From contig CAZNDI010000076.1 of NCBI GenBank assembly GCA_964571805.1, positions 1 through 5,203 on the forward strand: a stretch of DNA of 5,203 nt. The letters are read 5' to 3'. The DNA is from JAUHWS01 sp964571805 (lineage in GTDB: Bacteria > Patescibacteriota > Gracilibacteria > UM-FILTER-43-11). Positions within the stretch are counted from its first letter, which is position 1. The number at the start of each line of letters is the position of its first letter. Position numbers and translations under genes: made by a program. Positions 1 through 4,223 of this stretch are shown piece after piece. Below the pieces are notes generated by a model. It worked only from the letters and a program-made list of their open reading frames with translations, did no database searches and had not been told where the DNA came from.

Positions 1-111
1 GGCGGACTAGGGGGGGGATTCCCCTCTTGATAAAGAGGTGTTAGGGGAGATTTGCGATAGCCCCCCCTCCTTGGGAGGGGACGGGGGAGGTCTCTTAGCT
101 TCTAGAGGAGA
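1..111. repeat. G/C-run stem-loop region downstream of tsf
   Basis: Non-coding stretch that follows the tsf stop codon. It holds runs of eight G (10-17) and seven C (61-67) that can pair with each other. Two compact hairpins are visible. One pairs CCTCTT (23-28) with AAGAGG (33-38) around a 4-nt loop. The other pairs CCCCTCC (64-70) with GGAGGGG (74-80) around a 3-nt loop. On the minus strand, the direction of tsf transcription, neither hairpin is followed by a U-run, so it is not a classical intrinsic terminator, though it could slow polymerase or protect the 3' end. The pattern of C-runs and G-runs interleaved with small hairpins resembles dispersed intergenic repeats known from many bacteria. 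Copy number cannot be judged from one window, and the element may continue past the left edge. Confidence 0.5.
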
Positions 112-879
112 CTAAACCGCCTTCCTAATAAAGCTTGTCACAGTATTGCCTTCTAAATATTGCTCTACGGTTTGTTCGCCATTTTTGACGAAGGATTGTT
201 TGATGAGGGCGGCTTCTTCTCGAAATTTCTTTTCTTTGCCCATCATGATCTTATCCATCATTTCGGCAGGCTTGCCTTCGGCTTTGAGTTGTTCTGACCA
301 AAATTCTCGTTCTTTGACCACTAAATCTTCGGGCAATTCGGCGGGATTGATGACAGCGGGATTCATGGCAGTGATGTGCATGGCGACATCACGGGCTTTT
401 TCGGCATTTTCTGAAGCCAAATTGACAATAGCCCCTACTTTTCCATTGGTGTGCACATACTCCCCCACTCCTTCTCCTTCGACCATGCCCACCTCGATGA
501 GCATATTTTCACCCAGTTTGGTGAAAAGTTCTTTGACAGCAGGGTCAGCCTCGGCCTTAGCGGCTTCCACCCCTGAAGCAAGGGCGGTGTCGGCGGCTTT
601 GTGGGCAATGGCTAAAAACTCTTCATTCTTGGCGACAAAATCCGTTTCGCAGGAGAGTTGAACAATGACGGCCCTATTTCCATGAACCTTGGTGACAATG
701 ACCCCCTCTGTGGTTTCACGGTCAGATTTTTCTGCAGCTTTGGCAGCGCCTTTTTTACGAAGAAGTTCAATGGCCTTTTCCTCATCACCTCCGGCTTCTT
801 CTAAAGCCTTTTTACATTGCATCATCGAGATACCGGTTCGTTTTCTGAGTTCATTGACTTGAGTGGCTGTAATTGACAT
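112..879 (-). CDS. tsf: Elongation factor Ts
   Basis: Cytoplasmic guanine-nucleotide exchange factor that releases GDP from EF-Tu. The protein is 255 aa, shorter than E. coli EF-Ts (about 283). An N-terminal UBA-like domain (about 1-46) carries TGISMMQCKKAL and ends in ELLRKKG. The core holds TDFVAKNEEF (79-88); its Asp and Phe match the pair that in known structures push into EF-Tu near the Mg site. Residues about 180-232 correspond to the coiled-coil region, and the C-terminal module has VEQYL and FIRKAV. An ATG two codons upstream (885) is possible, but the start at 879 aligns with the usual MxxITAxxVxEL beginning. No Shine-Dalgarno precedes either ATG. The upstream gene's stop lies 12 nt away, so translation by coupling is plausible. 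It ends with TAG. Identity is certain; only the start is open. Confidence 0.97.
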   Translation of the reverse strand: MSITATQVNELRKRTGISMMQCKKALEEAGGDEEKAIELLRKKGAAKAAEKSDRETTEGVIVTKVHGNRAVIVQLSCETDFVAKNEEFLAIAHKAADTALASGVEAAKAEADPAVKELFTKLGENMLIEVGMVEGEGVGEYVHTNGKVGAIVNLASENAEKARDVAMHITAMNPAVINPAELPEDLVVKEREFWSEQLKAEGKPAEMMDKIMMGKEKKFREEAALIKQSFVKNGEQTVEQYLEGNTVTSFIRKAV

Positions 880-891
880 GAGCATTAAAAG

Positions 892-1380
892 TTAAGAATT
901 ATTTGGTCTTGTTTGATTGGCAGAGGCGTCGCTTCTCACCTCATTGGGTTTCAATTTGATGGCCTCGATTTCTTCTTCCTTGGTTTTTAAACTGAGCACG
1001 TCTTCCAACTGACAGGCCCAGTCGTAGAATAGAGGAAGCTTTTTCCACCGACCCGAGAGGGCTTTGAAGCCCATAAAAAAGAAGGTGAACACTTGGACAA
1101 TGAGAAGGAAGTCAAAAAGGACATTGATGACCGAAAGGATGCTGGCGATGAAGAACATGATGCAGAGCAACATCCCTTGTTTTCCATGGAAACGACAGAA
1201 TTCACTGTCTTTTTTAAGGTAAAAAGGAATGATGGCAAAAAAGCTGATATAGCTTAAAGCGGCAATGGTTCGCTCGTGAAGCGTGGTGATATCCTCCCGT
1301 TCAAGCTCTTTTGACGGTTTTTTAAGATTTTTGGGGGAGGAGGCGTCGAGCGAAACTGAGATTTCATTTTCTTCTGCCAT
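892..1380 (-). CDS. Tic20/DUF4870-like small membrane protein
   Basis: A 162-aa predicted inner-membrane protein. The N-terminal 35 residues are polar and charged. Hydrophobic segments follow at about 38-55 (AALSYISFFAIIPFYL), 69-89 and 90-108; the last two are almost continuous and may form a hairpin. Between the first two lies FCRFHGKQGMLL (61-72), which resembles the Phe-His-x-Lys-Gln motif of the DUF4870/Tic20-like family. The C-terminal 50 residues are hydrophilic, with KTKEEEIEAIK. Function in bacteria is not established; the family name comes from a chloroplast import component and does not prove transport. The gene sits 25 nt after rpsB and 12 nt before tsf on the same strand, inside a pair that is normally adjacent, so it is probably co-transcribed. 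No clear Shine-Dalgarno is seen before the ATG. Family assignment rests on motif recall, not on a search. Confidence 0.85.
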   Translation of the reverse strand: MAEENEISVSLDASSPKNLKKPSKELEREDITTLHERTIAALSYISFFAIIPFYLKKDSEFCRFHGKQGMLLCIMFFIASILSVINVLFDFLLIVQVFTFFFMGFKALSGRWKKLPLFYDWACQLEDVLSLKTKEEEIEAIKLKPNEVRSDASANQTRPNNS

Positions 1381-1405
1381 CCGTCAAACAGTAATGGACT
1401 AATAG

Positions 1406-2080
1406 TTATTTTGACTTCACCGCTTCTTTGGCTAAGCCGAGGATGAATTCTAGAGACTTGATGGCATCATCATTGGCAGGAATCACAAAGTCGACTTTGT
1501 CGGGATCCGCATTGCTGTCAACAATTCCGATGACGGGAATCTTAAGCTTACGCGCTTCGGTGACGGCAATATTATCGCGCACAATGTCGGAGACAAAGAG
1601 AACGTCTGGTTTGCCTTTCATGTTTTCCACTCCCGAAAGCGACATGGAAAGCTTTTGGATTTCCTTTCGAAGTTTGGTGTGTTCCTTCTTGGTATATTTA
1701 GAAAGTGCTCCACTGGCATCATCTTCTTTCAATTGTTTGAAATGATCGATCCGTTGTTTGATGGTTTTGAAATTGGTCAACAGGCCGGGGATCCATTTGT
1801 CGGTCACAATGGGCATGCCTGTTTCTTCTTTAATTTCTTGTAGGAGCTTGCGGCATTGTTGTTTGGTGCCGACAAACAAAATTTCTTTGCCTTCTTTGGC
1901 CATTTTGTTCAAAAATTCTAAGGCGACAAGAAGGAGTTGAGCTGATTTGTTCAAATCAAAAATATGAATCCCATGGCGAGACCCATAGATGTAGGGTTTC
2001 ATTTTAGGGTTCCAGCGAGCGGTAGGATGGCCAAAGTGCACTGCATTTTGAGCCATTTCTTTGAGAGAAATATGGGTCAT
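1406..2080 (-). CDS. rpsB: 30S ribosomal protein S2
   Basis: Structural protein of the small ribosomal subunit, located on the solvent side at the head-body junction, where it contacts 16S rRNA and S1 in organisms that have S1. It has 224 aa, against about 241 in E. coli. The N-terminus is diagnostic: VHFGHPTARWNPKMKPYIYG (14-33). Then come ILFVGTKQQ (67-75), the GLLTNFKTI stretch (99-107), a charged helical coiled-coil insert (about 105-150), and the C-terminal Rossmann-like half with PDVLFVSD (158-165), IPVIGIVDSNADP (181-193) and VIPANDDA (199-206). The ATG at 2080 matches the family start; an in-frame stop lies upstream with no other start codon between. Only AAGGA two nt before the ATG could act as ribosome-binding site. 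It heads the cluster with the membrane protein and tsf. Confidence 0.98.
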   Translation of the reverse strand: MTHISLKEMAQNAVHFGHPTARWNPKMKPYIYGSRHGIHIFDLNKSAQLLLVALEFLNKMAKEGKEILFVGTKQQCRKLLQEIKEETGMPIVTDKWIPGLLTNFKTIKQRIDHFKQLKEDDASGALSKYTKKEHTKLRKEIQKLSMSLSGVENMKGKPDVLFVSDIVRDNIAVTEARKLKIPVIGIVDSNADPDKVDFVIPANDDAIKSLEFILGLAKEAVKSK

Positions 2081-2182
2081 GATCCTTGGGGTTAACGCTT
2101 TGCTCCTTCGTTTTGAGGTTTAGAGTCGGGGGATGCCAGACCAGGATTCCTCAATCCAGAACAAAACTAAATTTATTTATAC
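2081..2182 (-). promoter_or_regulatory. rpsB 5' leader with small hairpin and displaced SD-like motif
   Basis: If transcription starts just after the promoter candidate at 2189-2217, the rpsB mRNA has about 100 untranslated nt. Within it a hairpin pairs GGATT (2144-2148) with AATCC (2153-2157) around a 4-nt loop, with one further C-G pair beyond a T-T mismatch. An AAGGAG on the mRNA strand (plus 2103-2108) would be an excellent Shine-Dalgarno, but it ends 22 nt before the ATG and has no start codon at normal distance. The weaker AAGGA (2083-2087) is only 2 nt from the ATG. S2 is known to regulate its own operon through the leader in some bacteria; that the same happens here is a guess based on leader length. 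Confidence 0.35.
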
Positions 2183-2188
2183 CAAAGG

Positions 2189-2217
2189 ATTCTATCAGAG
2201 GAGGGAGGAAAGCGCAA
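2189..2217 (-). promoter_or_regulatory. Candidate sigma-70 type promoter of the rpsB cluster
   Basis: On the minus strand a -35-like TTGCGC (plus 2212-2217) is followed after exactly 17 bp by TAGAAT (plus 2189-2194). The -10 is preceded by TG plus one base, as in extended -10 promoters. The -35 matches the consensus at four of six positions and the -10 at five of six. It lies between the RNHCP stop codon and the rpsB start and would give a leader of about 100 nt. A second A/T-rich hexamer, TATAAA, occurs about 13 nt closer to rpsB but has no -35 partner. Two copies of TTAGAATT (2219-2226 and 2234-2241) sit just upstream, 15 bp in phase. They could be an activator site or chance in A/T-rich DNA. 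Confidence 0.45.
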
Positions 2218-2246
2218 ATTAGAATTCACCCGTTTAGAATTTAAAT

Positions 2247-2570
2247 TTACAGAGGCACCCTAGACAATCTACAAATCAATTCCCAATCGTCATCGGGGGC
2301 AATGCGGTTGAACCCCTTAAAGCCACAACTACGACACATGTGCAGGATACGCGTCCCCTTTTTTTTATTATTCTCAACCGAAATAGGCACCATCAATCCT
2401 TCACACTCATTCAAACGATCCCCAGGCACATTCAAATCGACATGCAAGGAATAAAGGCAATACGGACAATGATTTCGGCAACTGCCCCCCGTGTGAGGCT
2501 CTACCATTTTTTTGCACTGCTTGCATTTGAACCCCTCATTGGCCTGAATCATATTTTTTTGGATGTGCAT
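2247..2570 (-). CDS. RNHCP-domain zinc-ribbon-like protein
   Basis: A small protein of 107 aa from the ATG at 2570. It carries the signature of the RNHCP family (named after this motif): FKCKQCKKMV, then SCRNHCPYCLYSLHVD, then PGDR and ECEGLMVPI, then MCRSCGFKGFNRI. Cysteines form a CxxC near residues 16-19, three Cys within CRNHCPYC (31-38), one in ECEG, and a second CxxC (79-82), so binding of one or two zinc ions is likely. No catalytic function is known for the family; nucleic-acid or ribosome binding is only inferred from the fold type and position. A TTG two codons upstream (2576) would add Met-Arg but lies inside the adjoining repeat. No Shine-Dalgarno is visible. It follows ychF on the same strand after 69 nt and precedes rpsB by 166 nt. 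It ends with TAA. Confidence 0.9.
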   Translation of the reverse strand: MHIQKNMIQANEGFKCKQCKKMVEPHTGGSCRNHCPYCLYSLHVDLNVPGDRLNECEGLMVPISVENNKKKGTRILHMCRSCGFKGFNRIAPDDDWELICRLSRVPL

Positions 2571-2572
2571 GC

Positions 2573-2643
2573 GCAAGTGGTTAGTGGGTAGCGGTTAGTG
2601 GTTAGTAAAACAAAAAACTAGCCACTGACCACTACCCACTCAA
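2573..2643. repeat. Heptad-based inverted repeat between ychF and the RNHCP gene
   Basis: The whole intergenic gap is one imperfect inverted repeat. The 22-nt arms 2583-2604 and 2619-2640 pair with 19 Watson-Crick pairs, two G-T and one C-A, around a 14-nt A-rich loop. Both arms are made of 7-bp units of pattern NNNAGYG. The left arm reads GCAAGTG (2573), GTTAGTG (2580), GGTAGCG (2587), GTTAGTG (2594) and GTTAGTA (2601). On the minus strand the right arm reads TTGAGTG (2643-2637), GGTAGTG (2636-2630), GTCAGTG (2629-2623) and GCTAGTT (2622-2616). The ychF stop codon is part of the first right-arm unit, and the left edge touches the RNHCP start. The minus-strand RNA would fold into a long hairpin with a U-rich loop but no trailing U-run. 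It may terminate weakly, stabilise the ychF mRNA or be a mobile palindrome. Confidence 0.85.
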
Positions 2644-3734
2644 ACGTTAAATTTAAAATGGAGGATGTCTCCGTCTTGGACGATGTATTCTTTGCCTTCC
2701 ATGCGCATTTTGCCTTTTTCTTTAGCACCTTGCTCGCCTCCTCCTTCGATGAAATCGGCATAGGCGATGGTTTCGGCTTTGATGAACCCTCGTTCAAAAT
2801 CGGTATGGATGACTCCCGCAGCTTGTGGGGCCCGGGCGCCGATGGGGATGGTCCAGGCGCGCACTTCTTGAACCCCAGCGGTGAAGTAAGTTTGGAGGCC
2901 AAGGAGTCGGTAAGCGGCCCGGATGACGGCGTGAAGGCCGGATTCTTTTAAACCCAACTCAGATAGATAAGCTTCGGCTTCCTCAGGAGTGAATGAAATG
3001 AGGTCTTCTTCAACTTTGGCTGAGATGGGCAAAATGTCCTGACCCTGACCCAAGTCGAGTTCTTTTTTCCATTTTTGAGCGTCAAAGCTGGCGAGCTCAT
3101 TCTCTTTGACATTGGCGATGTATAAAAAGGGTTTATTGGTGAGGAGGTGCAAATCTTTGATGATTTCTTGCTCATCGTCGGTGAGGCCCATGTTGATGAC
3201 CAAGGTTTCTGATTCTAGGCCTTCTTTGATGCGGTTGAAAAGAGCAAAATCCAGCAAGGCTTGCTTGTCTCCGCTTTTCGTTTTCTTTTCGGTGTCGGCT
3301 CGCCGTTTACTCACGGTTTCGAGGTCTGCCAGCATGAGTTCGAGTTGGACGACATCCATGTCTAATTTGGGATTGACCCCCCCGTGCACATGAATGATGT
3401 CTGGGTCTTCAAAAAACCGCAGGACTTGAGCGATGGCATCGCATTGTCGAATGTTGGCTAGGAATTTATTCCCCAACCCTTCGCCTTCGCTTGCCCCTTT
3501 GACAAGGCCCGCGATGTCGACAAACTCGACCACCGCTGGCAGGGTTTTTTGGGGGTGGACGATCTCGACCAAGGCTGTCATCCGGGGATCAGGCACTTCA
3601 ACGATGCCCACATTGGGATCAATGGTGCAAAAGGGATAATTCGCTGCCTGGGCTCCGCTGGTGCGGGTGAGGGCGTTGAAGAGGGTGGATTTCCCCACAT
3701 TAGGGAGGCCAACGATGCCAATTTTTAGACTCAT
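2640..3734 (-). CDS. ychF: Redox/ribosome-associated ATPase YchF (Obg-like ATPase 1 family)
   Basis: Universally conserved TRAFAC P-loop NTPase of the Obg family that prefers ATP and binds the ribosome; in E. coli it is linked to stress responses and to translation of leaderless messages. It has 364 aa, full length. The P-loop GLPNVGKST is at 9-17 and the family stretch DPNVGIVEVPDPR at 39-51. DIAGLVKGASEGEGLGNKFL (73-92) is switch II, with a hydrophobic Leu where classic GTPases have catalytic Gln. The base-recognition NVKE (208-211) replaces NKxD, which explains the ATP preference. A helical domain spans about 120-200. The C-terminal TGS domain (about 281-364) starts at LQTYFTAG and ends in HFKFNV. 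The start is the ATG at 3734; no Shine-Dalgarno precedes it. It stops with TGA inside the neighbouring inverted repeat. It may be co-transcribed with the RNHCP gene. Confidence 0.98.
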   Translation of the reverse strand: MSLKIGIVGLPNVGKSTLFNALTRTSGAQAANYPFCTIDPNVGIVEVPDPRMTALVEIVHPQKTLPAVVEFVDIAGLVKGASEGEGLGNKFLANIRQCDAIAQVLRFFEDPDIIHVHGGVNPKLDMDVVQLELMLADLETVSKRRADTEKKTKSGDKQALLDFALFNRIKEGLESETLVINMGLTDDEQEIIKDLHLLTNKPFLYIANVKENELASFDAQKWKKELDLGQGQDILPISAKVEEDLISFTPEEAEAYLSELGLKESGLHAVIRAAYRLLGLQTYFTAGVQEVRAWTIPIGARAPQAAGVIHTDFERGFIKAETIAYADFIEGGGEQGAKEKGKMRMEGKEYIVQDGDILHFKFNV

Positions 3735-3744
3735 TTGAGGAACA

Positions 3745-3786
3745 GTTAGCGATAAGCAATTAGCTGATGAGAAGGACTATAAAGCT
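3745..3786. repeat. Degenerate NNNAGCN heptad tract in the ychF leader
   Basis: Just upstream of ychF, units GTTAGCG (3745), ATAAGCA (3752), ATTAGCT (3759), GATGAGA (3766) and TAAAGCT (3780) keep a 7-bp phase with AG at fixed positions; the unit at 3773 has lost the G. TTAGCT (3760-3765) can pair with AGCTAA (3783-3788). It looks like a decayed member of the family seen at 2573-2643 and 3987-4079. The match is weaker and might be chance. Confidence 0.4.
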
Positions 3787-3802
3787 AAGGCCCGATCATT
3801 TT

Positions 3803-3865
3803 ATTATAAAATAACGAAATTGCCTAATCGTCTGTTATTTTATTAATTTATTTTAAAAAATTTTT
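3803..3865 (-). promoter_or_regulatory. ychF: Candidate ychF promoter with A/T-rich upstream tract
   Basis: The minus strand carries a perfect TATAAT (plus 3803-3808) about 68 nt before the ychF ATG. It is at the centre of a 7+1+7 palindrome, ATTTTAT and ATAAAAT around one base. No good -35 is present at 16-18 bp. Further upstream lie A and T tracts (3855-3860, 3861-3865 and 3867-3872) that resemble an UP element or intrinsically curved DNA and could compensate for the weak -35. The region is so A/T-rich that a TATAAT by chance is not unlikely. Confidence 0.4.
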
Positions 3866-3876
3866 GTTTTTTGGAA

Positions 3877-3892
3877 TAAATAAATTTATTTA
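3877..3892. promoter_or_regulatory. 16-bp perfect A/T palindrome
   Basis: TAAATAAATTTATTTA is identical to its reverse complement over all 16 positions and lies in the A/T-rich zone upstream of ychF. It could be a dimeric regulator site, a curved-DNA element or only a product of base composition. No binding family is recognised. Confidence 0.3.
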
Positions 3893-3931
3893 GAGTTATA
3901 GTGATCGACCCTCCTGTCACTTTTTCACTTT

Positions 3932-4168
3932 TTAAGAACTCATGTTACGCAACCCCTGCGATTTACTCTGTTGATTCCCTTCAACCACAAGCGAAGAGCG
4001 GTGAGCGGATAGCGGAGAACTAGTCCAAACTTGAAATTGCAGCAGGCTCACCGCTCCACGCTCTTCGCTCACCGCTTGTAAAGTTGTATCATTACATACA
4101 ATTAATCCTAAAAAATATGCGAGGTGAGTTAAGAAAATAAAGACAGAAATTGAGCGCTTTTGTTTCAC
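3932..4168 (-). CDS. Doubtful small ORF with signal-anchor-like N-terminus
   Basis: An open frame of 78 codons from a GTG start. The N-terminus has the shape of a signal peptide or membrane anchor: positive MKQKR, then about 20 hydrophobic residues (6-25, SISVFIFLTHLAYFLGLIVC). The rest has no recognisable domain and is read largely through the heptad inverted repeat, where three 7-bp units give a seven-residue period (AVSEERG followed by AVS). The Cys at 25 is not in a proper lipobox because Val precedes it. No Shine-Dalgarno lies at a suitable distance. It would be divergent from the proline-rich gene, 55 bp away. It may be an A/T-rich chance frame; the hydrophobic start is the only positive argument. 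Confidence 0.2.
   Translation of the reverse strand: MKQKRSISVFIFLTHLAYFLGLIVCNDTTLQAVSEERGAVSLLQFQVWTSSPLSAHRSSLVVEGNQQSKSQGLRNMSS
3987..4079. repeat. Heptad-based inverted repeat with swapped units
   Basis: Two arms of NNNAGCG heptads face each other around a spacer of about 25 nt. The left arm reads ACAAGCG (3987), AAGAGCG (3994), GTGAGCG (4001), GATAGCG (4008) and GAGAACT (4015). On the minus strand the right arm reads ACAAGCG (4079-4073), GTGAGCG (4072-4066), AAGAGCG (4065-4059), TGGAGCG (4058-4052) and GTGAGCC (4051-4045). The second and third units are exchanged between arms, so pairing is best either in register with mismatches or slipped by one unit. It has the same period and core as the element at 2573-2643, but with C in place of T in most units. 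No transposase, CRISPR-type spacer or target duplication is seen. Confidence 0.85.
4084..4101. promoter_or_regulatory. Operator-like inverted repeat TTGTAT-N6-ATACAA
   Basis: A perfect 6-bp dyad with a 6-bp centre, directly after the heptad element and about 123 bp before the proline-rich gene. Size and spacing suit a helix-turn-helix dimer, but no regulator is encoded in the window and the arms are short enough to occur by chance. Confidence 0.25.
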
Positions 4169-4223
4169 AAAAATTTTGATTCATGAGCTCCCCCTCCCTC
4201 TATTAATATAACTTTTTCTTAAA

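Larger units (their letters stand above)
3735..4223. other. Divergent intergenic region between ychF and the proline-rich gene
   Basis: This 489-base stretch separates divergently read genes and so should hold promoters for both. The ychF-proximal half (about 3796-3900) is very A/T-rich. The middle (3901-3985) shows no clear structure beyond a doubled TCACTTTT. The heptad inverted repeat follows at 3987-4079, then A/T-rich sequence to the start at 4224. No RNA gene and no plus-strand ORF of note were found. A minus-strand ORF (3932-4168) is listed separately with low confidence. Upstream of the plus-strand gene, TATAAC (4207-4212) lies only 12 nt before the ATG and has no good -35 at 16-18 bp, so no promoter is called there. 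Confidence 0.6.

Noticed and set aside
146..661. Plus-strand ORF of 171 codons
   Set aside because: It is antisense to tsf, has the Ser/Leu-rich composition typical of a shadow frame and no recognisable domain.
2340..2591. Plus-strand ORF of 83 codons
   Set aside because: It lies opposite the RNHCP gene, whose conserved Cys motifs show that the minus strand is coding.
2640..2642. UGA read as glycine, as in Gracilibacteria and Absconditabacteria
   Set aside because: TGA follows the canonical YchF C-terminus FNV exactly, and read-through would enter a repeat, so UGA acts as stop here.
2573..2643. Insertion sequence or complete mobile element
   Set aside because: No transposase, no clear target duplication, and only about 70 bp. 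At most it is a non-autonomous palindromic repeat.
3901..3935. Intrinsic terminator on the plus strand: GTGA, TCAC and a T-run
   Set aside because: The stem has only 4 bp, and no plus-strand gene lies upstream to be terminated.
3987..4079. CRISPR array or tRNA-like structure
   Set aside because: The repeat unit is only 7 bp without spacers, and the fold is a simple hairpin with no cloverleaf or conserved tRNA bases.
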